A stretch of DNA of 64,000 nucleotides from Hyposmocoma kahamanoa (GCF_003589595.1 NW_020654229.1:2917983-2981982), one strand, 5' to 3'. Positions 44,385-56,028 are shown, counted from the first letter of the stretch. Numbers and translations are program-made. Notes: generated by a model from the letters alone, not told the origin.

Positions 44385-44830
44385 TATAAGTACAGGATGT
44401 AACTGAAAGGTGCAGTGGAAATTTAAATTTGTAAAAAGATGTGATGTTACTGTGACATTACTGCGTTCCGGTTTCGAAGGGTAAGGGTGCTGGTGAAATT
44501 ACAGTCTCATGGGACTTGTAAACTTATGTCTCAGGGTGTCGGGCGCAGTACAACCACTGCGCCCTTACATTTTTGTAATAAAAAGCTCTGAGTGGCACTG
44601 CAACTGTTAGGAACAGGCTAGTCGCTTACCACCGCCACGACTTGTTCGTACCGTCACTTAGTACTATTAAAAAAAATTACAATCAAATAGTAAATAGGCA
44701 TTGATTTTTGTTAAATGTTACGACTCATTAAAATAAATTCATTTTATATATATATATTATATTAAAATCGAGCTCGAACATCACTAACCTCACATAATCG
44801 CTTGCTTTGAAATTAGTCGAAAATGGCGGG
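44385..44830. repeat. Dispersed repeat interrupted by R1 (44455-44660, minus)
   Basis: The outer parts ('GGTGCAGTGGAAAT', 'TTAAAATCGAGCTCGAACAT', 'CTTGCTTT') recur at 62960-63160. An R1 element in reverse orientation lies between them and is absent from the other copy. Confidence 0.6.
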
Positions 44831-44970
44831 AAAATTTAATGTTCAATTCATTTTTATTTAAAAATGGTAGAGTATGTTAGAATTAGAAAGATATTTGTTG
44901 TCTAGTTTAAATACAAACTTTTTTGTTACGAAACCAATGGAATAATAAAATAAAATTGTAACAATGGCAG

Positions 44971-45198
44971 CATTGACTTACAAATAAATGGACGACGGGT
45001 CTAATACAAAAACCACGAAAAAAATGTCCCAAGTCAACCTATTCGAAATTTAAATTGTAATGTCATCGCAGTATCGCGCTGTCAGTCGAACAAATGAAGA
45101 CTAAAGCGGAGTTTGGCGCTCTGTATACGATTTTAGCGCCTTACAAGTGCGGACACTTTTTAGCGCGGACCCGACGTCCATATAATTGTGAGTCAATG
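44971..45198 (-). mobile_element. hAT1 MITE, short form, reverse
   Basis: 228 bp, ends CATTGACTTACAAATAAATG and TAATTGTGAGTCAATG, perfect 8-base duplications AATGGCAG (44963-44970, 45199-45206). Confidence 0.9.
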
Positions 45199-45780
45199 AA
45201 TGGCAGTGTCAAATTATTACAAAATAAACAAACTATACTAGTACTTCGTTTCAATCCATTTTAAACAAAAAGTAAACAAATAAGTCATTGACATTACCAT
45301 AGACGGTTTAGTGATGGCCAATTGTAAAGCCAACTACAAATTGATCAATTAATTGAATGAATCCAATTGTTTACTTGAGTCATACTATACATATAAAAGC
45401 ATATTTAAAATATCCGAAATATTAATTTCAAGTCCTCCTTCAAATCCTTAGAGGATGGAAAAAATAAAATAAAGGACTTGCCCTAACTACGGAATGAACG
45501 TGCATACCTAAACAAAAATTGATCGAACATATATGGCGAATTTCTTTAGTGTCGTACCATAATCTATCGGTAAGTCATTATCGGCGTACATGGTCCTAGA
45601 CCGAAGCCGGATTTTGTCTACCTTGATTCAAGGACTTAATTGCTAGTTGTCTAGGTCGTGGATGTAGGCTGGTGAAGGTGTATAGGCCTTACACATAGAG
45701 TGATGGGCAATTGTAACTTACCTTTCGAGAGCTTTGTACAGCACTTGACCAAATTAGGATATAATAACGCATGCACTTAT

Positions 45781-45995
45781 CATAGCCCCGCACCCACAAA
45801 TTACACCCAACCACAAATTACACCCAAACTCACGAGAGAAACGAATGTAGGCCATTCAAATAAAAATATTTGTATGGCCATTTTAATTTGCACATTTATT
45901 CCAACTCTACTGCCACGCAGAGGTCCCGGCTGGAAATCGAACCTGGGACTCTGCGTGGCAGTTATGCTTGTTAACCGTTCGGCTACGAAGGCAAT
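45781..45995 (-). repeat. SINE-A, rearranged reverse copy
   Basis: The reverse complement shows the tRNA-like head ('GTAGCCGAACGGTTAAC', 'GGTTCGATTTCC') and body ('GAGTTTGGGTGTAATTTG' twice). Parts are duplicated or inverted relative to other copies. Confidence 0.65.
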
Positions 45996-46440
45996 TGAAG
46001 CAATCCTCAATTCACGAACACTAACCCCTCTCTCGAGCGATACAGAAGACCTAATGCCATTGACACTAGGACATTTCGTCATCGATAGACCGCTCACTTC
46101 TTTGCCAAGCCAGGATTATCAAGATGTGCCAAATAATCGCTTAAATCGTTTCCAGCAAATTGAAAAACTTCGACAACATTTTTGGTGCAGATGGAACAAA
46201 GAAATTGTCTCAGAACTTCAAATGAGGACGAAATGGCGTATTTGTAAAGACGCATTGAAGATGACAATCTACCACCGTTAAAATGGAAATTGGGTCGAGC
46301 TACAACTCGTATTTCCTGGCACTGATTGCGTCAATAGAGTGGCTAGTATCAAAACTTCTACAGGAACTGTAAGGTTCTTTTTCAAAAATTTGTCCACTTC
46401 CCGAAGCGAGCATTACTGGTTGAAAGGCAAGCTTTCAACG
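45995..46440 (+). pseudogene. BEL/Pao retrotransposon relic (end of pol)
   Basis: The plus frame reads 'LTLGHFVIDRPLTSLPS', then 'NRLNRFQQIEKLRQHFWCRW' and 'EIVSELQMRTKWR', followed in another frame by 'DNLPPLKWKLGRA'. This is the characteristic C-terminal pol region of BEL/Pao elements downstream of the integrase. A frameshift near 46260 and later stops make it dead. A SINE-A copy abuts its left edge; no LTRs were found alongside. Confidence 0.85.
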
Positions 46441-46575
46441 GCCGGCGGAATGTTCACGCATGAAGACTTATTTTTATAAATAGTGCCTAAATCTTATAAG
46501 AAGCTTAAGAGGATTCTCTCAATGAGCAACGACTTTTGTTATCTCCTGTGCTAAGTCCCGTATAGCGGCCAACTA

Positions 46576-46665
46576 GGGGATGAATCAAATAAAACTTTGC
46601 AAATAGATGTAATTCCTCGAACTTTTGCGGTCGGTTTTTTAGTACTCTGTACTGAGCTTATGTTA
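46576..46665 (-). mobile_element. LINE 3' tail fragment
   Basis: Reverse complement reads 'GTACAGAGTACTAAAAAACC' then 'GAGGAATTACATCTATTTGC', as at 50670-50730. Confidence 0.65.
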
Positions 46666-46767
46666 AATCTACTCGTACTAGGTATACTATGGTTTTGTGA
46701 TTGTGAGTGTAAACTCGCCACAAACCGCTTTCGCAGTTTGGCGAGAAATTGTATTATGTTCTCTTGT

Positions 46768-47167
46768 NNNNNNNNNNNNNNNNNNNNNNNNNNNNNNNNN
46801 NNNNNNNNNNNNNNNNNNNNNNNNNNNNNNNNNNNNNNNNNNNNNNNNNNNNNNNNNNNNNNNNNNNNNNNNNNNNNNNNNNNNNNNNNNNNNNNNNNNN
46901 NNNNNNNNNNNNNNNNNNNNNNNNNNNNNNNNNNNNNNNNNNNNNNNNNNNNNNNNNNNNNNNNNNNNNNNNNNNNNNNNNNNNNNNNNNNNNNNNNNNN
47001 NNNNNNNNNNNNNNNNNNNNNNNNNNNNNNNNNNNNNNNNNNNNNNNNNNNNNNNNNNNNNNNNNNNNNNNNNNNNNNNNNNNNNNNNNNNNNNNNNNNN
47101 NNNNNNNNNNNNNNNNNNNNNNNNNNNNNNNNNNNNNNNNNNNNNNNNNNNNNNNNNNNNNNNNNNN
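46768..47167. other. Assembly gap (400 N)
   Basis: Exactly 400 N, possibly a nominal gap size. The left end of the adjoining hAT1 MITE is lost in it. Confidence 1.
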
Positions 47168-47214
47168 GACACTTTTTAGCGCGGACCTGACGTCCATATA
47201 ATTGTAAGTCAATG
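47168..47214 (-). mobile_element. hAT1 MITE, right end only
   Basis: 'GCGCGGACCTGACGTCCATA' to 'GTAAGTCAATG' is the hAT1 terminus, orientation as at 44971. The remainder lies in the gap. Confidence 0.85.
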
Positions 47215-47775
47215 GTTACTACACATAAAACAAGTTTTTTTAACGTCATCCTGTGTTTGAGAGTACGAATTTGTAATGCAAAAACCCCCGTGTACGTTGT
47301 TTGCCTAGATTTTGCTACATGACGTAATTCATATATGACAGCGCGGTACTGACTTATTTTTGGTAGTGACAGAGATAGCTGAGTTGTGAAACAATTTACT
47401 AGTAACTCCGTGCAGGATATAATTTTTTGGATGGATGGTGTCGTTTTGCATTAAGACTAATATAGTACAGGATTGCTGATCTACGCTGGTTAGTGGATAA
47501 GTTATCGAATAATTTATCCTTTTATTTTCGATGTTTAAAGTTAAATTTCATGGCACAATTTGTTTTGTTTGACATGAAAAGATTATGAAGAATAGTGATA
47601 CTAAACAAAATTCTCAAAAATGCCTTTATTTTATCGTTATAGGTGAAAATACAAAATACTTCTAAAACTATCTAGGTTCCTTTTTATTTTAGCTGAAAAC
47701 CACATTCAAAAATGTTCGTTGAATAAGAAATTACAGTTATTACAAGTTTCAGAACGTAAATTGCTCATTGCTCAA

Positions 47776-48003
47776 CATTGACTTACAATTATATGGACGT
47801 CGGGTTCGCGCTAAAAAGTGTCCGCACTTGTAAGGCGCTAAAATCGTATACAGAGCGCGACACTCCGCTTTAGTCTTCATTTGTTCTACTGACAGCGCGA
47901 TACTGCGATGACATTACAATTTAAATTTCGAATAGGTTGACTTGGGACATTTTTTTCGTGGTTTTTGTATTAGACCCGTCGTCCATTTATTTGTAAGTCA
48001 ATG
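47776..48003 (+). mobile_element. hAT1 MITE, short form
   Basis: 228 bp, ends CATTGACTTACAATTATATG and ATTTGTAAGTCAATG, perfect 8-base duplications TTGCTCAA (47768-47775, 48004-48011). Confidence 0.9.
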
Positions 48004-48343
48004 TTGCTCAAAATCAAAAATGTTGCATTGTGTCACTGTCATTCTCAGTGTGCGATATTTTCCCAAGCTTCGTACATACTACTTGTTGTTGATTCGCCAT
48101 TGATTTCAAAGGAATATACTAGCGTCACAATTTTAGAATTCAAATCAAATTTGTCTATCTTTAGAAACAATATATCGTGTTAAGAACGCATCAGAAATAT
48201 AAGAAATAAAAATACACGTGAATTTGATCGTGTAAAGCAGAAATTAAAACTATAGGAAATTCAAAGAGAGATCTCTCTCTCTCTACACAGTGCAGTTTTT
48301 TTATTATTGACTAAATGATTATCGCAAATTACAGTGTACCAAG

Positions 48344-48812
48344 CATCGAGTATATAACCAGAAATAGAGACGAAATGTCGTTTAATATGTTTGAATACTA
48401 TTCTGCCAAATCATTACTCTGACAACTACGCTCCAATTGTTTCACTTCCATCGACCAGTTTGACTTGAGGTTTGCTATAATAGGCGATAAATACAAAATT
48501 TCATATTTGATATTTAATTACCTATAAAATATGATTCCGTTTGTTTTGCAATTAGATGTTTCGCTGTTTTTCCCACACCCCCGAGTCAGAACAGCCACTC
48601 ATTGTTAAGCGATATTATCTTTATTACAATAAATACAGAATAGTTTTGGAATATACGGAGACGTACAAACAGGTACTAATCATTTTTGTAATGTGTGATT
48701 TCAGCGCAAAGGAGAGTTGATATTTAAAAGTGATATAAGACCCATTTGCCAGATAAGTTGCCAGGGATATATGACCCTTATTTCTTCTCTATTTCTGATT
48801 ATATGCTCGATG
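48344..48812. mobile_element. 'TIR-C' MITE, copy 3
   Basis: Left CATCGAGTATATAACCAGAA and right TTTCTGATTATATGCTCGATG form inverted ends. The interior matches the other copies in reverse order. Confidence 0.8.
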
Positions 48813-48954
48813 GCCCCAAGTCTGTTTAAATCATGTCAGTTGTGTGTCGATAGAGTGTAAAGGCAGGATTTTGTACGTTTAGTATTTTGCTAAAAGTTAA
48901 GAATAGGGCTTGTCATCGGATAGCCATCGTGTTTACTATTCAACTAACAACTAT

Positions 48955-49025
48955 CTGCCTCCATGGCCAAACAGTTTTCATGCTGGACTGTCTTGATCGG
49001 GAGAAATATTTGTATGGCCTAAATT
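48955..49025 (+). repeat. SINE-A fragment
   Basis: 'CTGCCTCCATGGCCAAACAG' head with internal deletion, then 'GAGAAATATTTGTATGGCCT'. Confidence 0.65.
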
Positions 49026-49076
49026 TTTAATACACAAGATAAAAATCAAGGTATGTATAGTAATTTTCACGGTAGA

Positions 49077-49422
49077 TGTTACGGACGGCCTTACGCACCT
49101 GGCCGGTCAAAGCAGATATGAGCAGAATTACGTAAATAAATCAGGGGCTCTGATTGGCCGGGCGGCGTCCGCGGCGGGTTTATAGGGCCGGTACGATGTG
49201 GGAGACGCCGTATATATACAAGACAATCTTGTAAGATTCGTTGATTCTATTTCATTCTTATTCGATATTACGATTCGATTTGTTGTAACTTAGGTGGACA
49301 TACAATTATATATACAGTATACTTATATACAATATGGAAATGCATACAGTCCACTTTCCTAAGTTTCAATAAACCAGAAGATTAGGAAGTTATAAGGGAG
49401 TTTCATTGAAGAAGAAACCAAC
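49077..49422 (+). mobile_element. LTR-like sequence (possible solo LTR)
   Basis: Starts TGTTACGGAC, contains a TATATATA box (49211-49218) and AATAAA (49368-49373), and could end ...CCAACA, followed by TGGTCCGTTTGAGG in primer-site position. A partner LTR and coding region are absent. Confidence 0.4.
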
Positions 49423-50540
49423 AAGTCTGGTCCGTTTGAGGCGTATTCAGCCGGGATCCAACAGAAGGTTTAGTAAGGCAACAGTGAGTGTGTACGCGTG
49501 AGGTTATTTGACGATTTTAAACAAATTTTCAGTCTCATCATAATCATCGTTGAATTGCAAAATATATCTAGTCAATTCTAACTTGTATTCGTTCATGGAG
49601 AGAACATAAAGTGAAGATATATTATTTGTTTTGTTATATAAGAAAGGACCTAAGAAAAGAAAGAATTGCTGAGCAGTAGTTGTCGAAACGAATTCTGGAG
49701 GTCATATATTTTTGCGTCGCGAAGCAAACAAACCAAAAAGATCTGCATGACTGTGAGAACTTTGTTGGATTTGTAGACATCAGCAGTCGAATACTTAAAA
49801 GGGGCGTGAACTTGCCTCCTGAATCGCCCTCTGGGCTCGTTCAAAGGTAATTTAAAAGATTTACAAGCACTACCCCAAGAGGCGATGCAGCGATAAGAGA
49901 AAGAAATAGACTAATTTCAGGACATCAGTGGCCGTAGCATGGCAGAATATGTGTGATAAACCTCCTTGTGACAATATTTCATTCAGTTGATAAATCAAAA
50001 TTTCCTCATTTGATAATGAACTATTGTTATACATTTTGAAGAACAAGGACAACGATATGAAATTGCGTATATAGCTGTCTTTGTTGTTTAATCATTGCCG
50101 AAACAAAAATGTCGTTTCATCTTGTTTGTCGCGCTCAATTTTTGATAAAATTACTGTGCAAATGTTTTAAAATCAGCTGTGACCTTGCAGCCATGTTTGG
50201 CACTGCGTTAATCTTTTGCAGTCATTAATCGCCGGTGCTCGCGATGACATAAAAATATGACTACACAGTGCTCGCCATGTTCGCACTTGTGATAAAATTT
50301 TCCGGTTTATCACTCGAATTTGACAGCTAAATATAATAGCTTTATCGAGGCGGCATACTACGGGGGTGGAATTGGCAATATTAAAAAATGTGTAATTAGT
50401 GATAACCATTTAAACACAAGGAATTGGCAATCAGACTAAAGCATTCTTAATCTAATGTCGTATCGTGTCTATGTCTTGGGATAAGATTGAACTCACACTT
50501 ACCGCCAGCCCCCAAACTAATCTTAGTTGACCGTTTCTCG
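49423..50540. other. Intergenic DNA, short frames only
   Basis: The minus frames 49650-49844, 49870-50052 and 50173-50409 have no domain or splice support. Confidence 0.35.
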
Positions 50541-50559
50541 ACATAGACACCGCGCTTTT

Positions 50560-50935
50560 TTAGGCCTACATTTTGGAACTCTGCACTGCTCCAAGTCTTG
50601 TGCTTGTTGGGGTTAACCAAGCGCCGTGGGGTATTACTGCAGAAGAGATAGGTAAATTAATAATTTCAGTACAGAGTACTAAAAAAACCGACCACAAAAA
50701 CCCGTGGAATTACATCTATTTGCAAAGTTTTATTGAAATCGGTTACCGGAATTCATGCCCTAGTGTGCCATCATTAGAGTGTGAGAGGTGCCCTCTTCCC
50801 AACAAAAACGAATCACCAAAATCGGTTCCCAAACGCCGGAGTTATGGCGTAACATATGTACATACAAAAAAAAAGGAAATAAAGAAACAGACGAATTCAG
50901 AACCTCCTCCTTTTTTTAAAGTCGGTTAATAAAGA
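50560..50935 (+). mobile_element. LINE 3' tail, best-preserved copy
   Basis: Runs from 'GTACAGAGTACTAAAAAAAC' via 'GGAATTACATCTATTTGC' and 'GTGCCCTCTTCCCAACAAA' to 'GAACCTCCTCC' and 'AAGTCGGTTAATAAAG'. The 118-codon frame through it is not a gene. Confidence 0.7.
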
Positions 50936-51084
50936 ATAATCGCAGGTACTTTCCTTCAGTCTGTTTGCTCCGCATTCTACAATTCTTTGTTCACATTGCA
51001 CGCCGAAACGCTGTAGAAAGGTAGAGGTCCTACTTAGATGAGAAAGTCCCTGCCTTTCCAATAGGATCAGCCTGGGTGTTCTGC

Positions 51085-51290
51085 CCTCCTTGTAGTTTTG
51101 TTTTTATAACATCAAGCGACGGGACGAACAAGCCGAGCGCCTGATGGTAAGCTACAGGACTATCCATAACAGTTACAGTGCCACTCAGAGCTTTAAATTG
51201 CAAATTGCTACTGCGCCTTTTACCCTGAGACATAAGTTGACAAGTCGCATGCTGACATTACTGCATTTGCAACGCATTTGAGTTGGTTTC
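51085..51290 (+). repeat. Dispersed repeat 'R1'
   Basis: Includes the fuller 5' part 'ACATCAAGCGACGGGACGAA' and 'GCCTGATGGTAAGCTACAG', then 'CCTGAGACATAAGTTGACAA'; the 3' end is truncated. Confidence 0.75.
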
Positions 51291-51874
51291 CAGATATGGC
51301 CGCCTAAAGTTGTTTTTACTAGTAAAAACTATAATTTACGCTAATTTTGCATAATAATAAGACGGAAACTAAAGAAGTTCAAATAAGGTTTTTAATCTCC
51401 TTTATTGTTCATGAGGTCAGACTTTGGAACGCACGTCCCATTACTGTTCATGGTAGTAAATCCTTAGCTATCTTTAAAATGTGAGTCAAGGAACACTATT
51501 TATCCTCTGTTTCATCCATTTTATAGATATTATAATATGATCTACGTATTTATCTAAGTATTTATACCTGTATAAAGACTTACGATAAATACGTATTTCC
51601 TGATAAAAAAATCACGACCATTTTTTTTTCCTGTGCATAAGATTCAGTAATAGAACACATTAGTGAAATAAAACAAAAAACAAATTTCCCCATTTTTTTT
51701 ATGTTAATATTTCCCAATAATTTCTGATGCGTGGTTACCTCAAAATAGTAAATAAAATTGAGCGATCGGCGCCGAGATGTCAAGCGACAAACCTAAGCCA
51801 ACGCATTGCGCGTCAGTTTGATAGTTTGTTGTCTATCATATATTTCGCGCGCTGACTTCGCTCACACAGTTTTT

Positions 51875-51888
51875 GTTGCTATGGCAAC
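51875..51888. promoter_or_regulatory. Perfect X-box palindrome GTTGCTATGGCAAC
   Basis: Matches the binding consensus of RFX transcription factors, which often control ciliary genes in animals. It sits in a CpG-containing patch (51770-51900). No adjoining gene was established: the minus frame at 51580-51783 has no ATG but contains a GAG|GTAACC donor-like site. Confidence 0.4.
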
Positions 51889-52193
51889 GGCGTCTGTTAA
51901 TCATCGGGTGTCAATACTGTTCACAATTTTTCGGAAAACTTTGAGACATCATAACTTAATTTATTAAGTATTTGAAAAAAAAAACCCGATATGTACTTTT
52001 ATTTTCATTATACAGTATGCTCCTTTACAATGGTCAGTGGTTTTTTTATCAACCTGTATAGTCTGTAGTGATTTAATATTTTTGCTATTGCTTTTTTTTA
52101 TTATTTTATTATATAATTTAATTTCGTTTTGTTGTGCACGCAAATCCTTTATTGTAATTATTGTGCCCTATATTTTGGTCTGCAGGAAGAAAT

Positions 52194-52231
52194 TTCTTTT
52201 AGAAATAAGCTACTGCTTATTTCTAAAAGAA
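52194..52231. repeat. Perfect 17-bp hairpin
   Basis: TTCTTTTAGAAATAAGC (52194-52210) and its complement (52215-52231) are separated by a four-base loop, in T-rich DNA without a gene. Confidence 0.7.
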
Positions 52232-52462
52232 GTTTTTTCCTTCTAAAAGGTACTCCTTTTATTTGTATTTTCCGTTTTACTAAATGTAATTGTGTTTTCC
52301 TGTACCATCAATTATTAAATAAAAAAAGAGATATAAAAAACCGCTATACGGGATTATATGTCTTGTTTCTCTGATTCCAAATATTGCACTGTTAATACGA
52401 TAGTGTATTAACTCGAAGTTTTCAGAATCGATGAAAAACAAATTATTCCATGAAAAATTAAT

Positions 52463-52678
52463 AATAATAATAATAACGCACACACTCAACATAGCCCCGC
52501 ACTAGGGAAACCCTGTGTCGCGGGTGCCATGGACACACACATAGACAACCACAAATTACACCCAAACTCACGAGAGAAATAAATGTAGGTCATACAAATG
52601 TTTCTCCCGGCCCGGGAATCGAACCTGGGACCTCTGCGTGGCAGTCCGGCATGGTAACCGTTCGGCCACGGAGGCAGT
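52463..52678 (-). repeat. SINE-A, well-preserved reverse copy
   Basis: The reverse complement gives the full order: 'CTGCCTCCGTGGCCGAACGG', 'GGTTCGATTCCCGGGCC', 'GAGTTTGGGTGTAATTTGTG', 'GTCCATGGCACCCGCGACAC', 'GGTTTCCCTAGTGCGGGG' and an ATT tail. This is the best reference copy of the family. Confidence 0.85.
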
Positions 52679-52799
52679 TGTTTATAATTATACAATTTAT
52701 GCACCTATAGGTTAGGATTTGCCAAATATTTAAAAATAAAAGGTAAAAAACAATTTCATATTTTTGAGTTAATTGAGTTAGGTAGATATCTTTTAATTG

Positions 52800-52995
52800 T
52801 TTCTGACAATAGGAAATGAACGGTGACGGTTGACTGACCATGAGCCCTGTAAAGGGCCCGAAACGTTGGTTTGTTTGAAAAAACAAATGTACGCGATTTA
52901 AATCCGGAAAAATAGTTACAATTCCTATGTGTAACAATAGCGGAAACCTAAGAACTCGATATTCTAACAATAGTTTTATTGACATGTAGATAATC
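52800..52995 (+). repeat. Hammerhead-like dispersed repeat
   Basis: 'GACTGACCATGAGCCCTGTA' then 'AAGGGCCCGAAACGTTGG', followed by 'AAATCCGGAAAAATAGTTAC' and 'AACCTAAGAACTCG'. Closest of the copies to a hammerhead core, with CTGACCATGA in place of CTGATGA. Confidence 0.6.
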
Positions 52996-53327
52996 AAATT
53001 TTATATTCACTAATTTTACAATATTAAATTTCACGTATTTTGAGTTACAACTCTGTGTGCTGTGCGATATCGATGGGGATAGTGTAATTACGTGTGGCTA
53101 GGATTTGATTATTTGTTTCCATTTCGGTAATTTAGTGACCAAATTCGCGCAAATGTGATGGCAATCAAATTAGCGTGATTTGCGGTAATCTATTGTTATC
53201 AGTCCGTAGACAACATAAATTAATATTTACTGTGCAAAAATGAATGTCGTAGCCATTAAAATAAAAAAGTAATAACGTTAATCCCTCTCTTGTGAAATTC
53301 GGATTAGTGCAGATTCGCGCTTTTTAC

Positions 53328-54204
53328 TAGAGATGCCACGATTAGTGATTTGGCCGAATACCGAATATTTGGCCACGCTCTCGGCGTAAGATCTGTTCAT
53401 TTCACGCGTGACCTGTTACGACCTGTCTCATTGCGCTGCTTGCGAAGGTAACGGGGGTAGGGTCTTGTAAAATGCTAAAACAATAGAATCAATACATGAC
53501 AGTTTCTGGGCCTGTTTTGAAGAAGTCGCTACAGATAATATGCAAAATGATGAGGATGTGGAGAAAAGTTCTATTGCACACGAGATTGATTTTTCTTTGA
53601 AAACTGTTCGCCTAGATCGGACGGCAGATCCTTACAAGTGGTGGTCAGCAAACGCAAAGCAGCCTGTCAAAATTGTCTAAGATTTATCTATCGTCTCCTG
53701 GCAGTAGTGTTTAGAGTGAGAGGCTATTTTCAGAAGCAGGAATTGCTTATGAGGAAAAGCGCAATCGTTTGTTACCAACCAATGCTGAAAAAATAGTTTT
53801 CATTCATCACAACCTGCCACTGATTGATTTTAAGTATTAAAGGAAAAATTTGTGATTAAATTACTACATAATACATTTTGAATAACATATCGACTGTGAA
53901 CTGGCAACCGGTACTGTTTCAATTTTCACAACTTTACAGGTGAAAAACAAATTGTTTAGAGTCATTTATATAGTATCTGGTTTATTAAATAAAAATACGT
54001 AGCGTAAATACATACATGTGTAATAAAAATATTTAAAAACTGAGATAGTACCGATTGCCAGTGCAAAGTCGATATGCTTTTTTCATTATTTGATATTCGG
54101 TATTCGGCCGAATAGTCCTAGTATTCTGCCGTATACCGAATATTAAAAAAAGTGTCCTAATAGGCCGAATACCGAATTGTGGCCGAATATTGTTGGCATC
54201 TCTA
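53328..54204 (+). pseudogene. Decayed hAT transposon, internally deleted
   Basis: Ends TAGAGATGCCACGATTAG and (reverse complement) TAGAGATGCCAACAATATTC, with subterminal 'GGCCGAATACCGAAT' repeats on both sides. Flanks CTTTTTAC and CGTTTTTC agree at six of eight. The plus strand reads 'TADPYKWWSAN' and then 'EEKRNRLLPTNAEKIVFIHH', the hAT C-terminal dimerisation region; stops and frameshifts disrupt it and the catalytic part is gone. Confidence 0.85.
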
Positions 54205-54290
54205 CGTTTTTCCAATACTACATACGTGGGTTTGCAATATCCCCGACGTTCGTTAACATATCGCACTGTTCATACAATAGTGTATTATAG

Positions 54291-54460
54291 GAAATGAAAC
54301 TATTTTTCCGGATTTAAATCGCGTATATTTGTTTTTTCAAACAAACCGACGTTTCGGGTCCTTTACAGGTCCCATGGTCACGGTTAACTTTAAATCCGGA
54401 AAAATAGTTTCATTTCCTATGTGTAACAATCGCGAAAACCTAAGAACTCGGTAATAGTGT
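54291..54460 (-). repeat. Hammerhead-like repeat bounded by inverted 'AGGAAATGAAACTATTTTTC'
   Basis: 54291-54320 is mirrored at 54390-54419, enclosing 'CGACGTTTCGGGTCCTTTAC' in reverse orientation. The flank 'CCTAAGAACTCG' is also found at 52950. Confidence 0.65.
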
Positions 54461-54872
54461 ATTATCTTAAAATATGGTCTTGTTATTATAAAAAAAAAGA
54501 ATCCATGAAAAACGAATTATTCACTTCCCGTTTATTATAGACACTTAAACAATGTCTCAAATATATTTAAAAATGAAATGGAAAAAATAATGTAATATTT
54601 TTGAATAAGGATTATTTTGGCCAGAACTAACTCATATAAAGTGTGTCTCATTTTGAGTAAGTGGATATCTTTTGATTATTTCTTACAATATTCTAACGAC
54701 GGTTTTTTTGACGTGTAGAGAATCAAATTTTACGTTCAGTAATGATATAATATTAAATTTCACATATTTTGAGTTACAACACTTGTTAACCAACTCAATC
54801 TCGCTAAAAATCAATTGCTCTGATACCTATAGTACGAGGAATTTGCTATAGCTATATATATAGCCCATTTTC

Positions 54873-55068
54873 GATGCCTTACTGTCTCAAACTCGTATTT
54901 TATAGGAGATGGCAAAACTTTCTATTTATTTTAACTTTCTTAAGAAGGGTGTTAATTTTAATGCATTTCACAGTGTGTGAAAAATTTGTTTAAACAATCC
55001 ATTTTTTACATTTCAGTACCTATGTACTTTAAGATACGAGTTTAAGAAAGTAAGGCGACGGCATAGGC
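54873..55068. mobile_element. MITE-like inverted repeat
   Basis: 'GATGCCTTACTGTCTCAAAC' 'TCGTAT' is mirrored by 'ATACGAGTTTAAGAAAGTAA' 'GGCG'. Part of the interior resembles 11215-11290. Confidence 0.6.
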
Positions 55069-55504
55069 ATTATGCTAATAAGTACCTTGTCGTATTTCTG
55101 GAACCGTTAGTGGCCATAGCAGTATTGGAAGACTTGGATTTTATCACCGACTTGTAAGGACCTACTTGATCCATTATTTTGGACCATTTAGTTCCAAAAT
55201 ACCGATAATTTCATTTTCGATTTAAGTCTTTTTCTTTTTTTGCAATTTTTTTCCCTCAATTCAAGGTTTGTTTTTTATATTTTAGTTCAGTTTAAAAGAA
55301 ACGAAAAAATTTTGAAAATAGCAGCAATTGCAAATTTTTGACAATGCCATTGGTTTTTGTTTTCACGTACTTATATATTTTTTTTATTTATTGGGTTGCT
55401 TTGTTCTGATGCTTTAAATTTAAAGTAATAAGTTTTCATATTAAGATTGAATACTTCAAAGCTTATTCAAAGTTATAATTATAATCCTCAAAAATTTGTG
55501 GAAT

Positions 55505-55745
55505 TACATTTTTTTTTTATAATATCAAGTGACGGCGCGAACAAGTCGTACGCCTGATGGTAAGCTACACGCCTGTCCATAACAGTTGCAGTGCCACTCA
55601 GAGCTTTAAATCGCAAATATCTGAGGTGTACTGCCACTGGACCCGTCACCCTGAGACATAAGTTGACAAGTTCCATGTGCCTGTAATTTCAAAACCGGAA
55701 CACAGTAATGCTGACATTACTGCTTACCGGCAGAAATAGATAAGG
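55505..55745 (+). repeat. Dispersed repeat 'R1', longest copy
   Basis: From T-tract 'TTTTATAATATCAAGTGACG' through 'GCCTGATGGTAAGCTACACG', 'CCTGAGACATAAGTTGACAA' and 'GTAATGCTGACATTACTGCT' to 'GGCAGAAATAGATAAGG'. Confidence 0.75.
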
Positions 55746-55784
55746 TGGCCGTACTTCCCTGGACGAGCTCTTTCACAACGAGCT

Positions 55785-55960
55785 CTAAAGCTACTATTTA
55801 CCAAGTTTTATTGAAATCGGTTAACGGAAATTAGGTGCAATTTAATAAACCATGGGATGAGTCATGCCCTAATTTGCCTTTCTTGGAGGTAACATATTTT
55901 TTTCAAATTAAAATGGAACCACTCGGAATTGGTTCACAATTGTCCGAGCAAAAGCCATAG
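55785..55960 (+). mobile_element. LINE 3' tail fragment
   Basis: 'CCAAGTTTTATTGAAATCGG' matches 50725-50745. The remainder is decayed. Confidence 0.5.
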
Positions 55961-56028
55961 AATTGCCAGATTTTCGGTATTCTACAGGATACCTAAACCA
56001 CGGAGAGTGTGCGATGGAATAGCGTAAT

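Noticed and set aside
45700..46281. A single 193-codon host gene
   Set aside because: The first half is a rearranged SINE-A and the second half is BEL/Pao pol sequence that continues in another frame.
46551..47249. Several overlapping frames across the second N gap
   Set aside because: Same reason; the flanking bases are LINE tail and hAT1 MITE, not coding.
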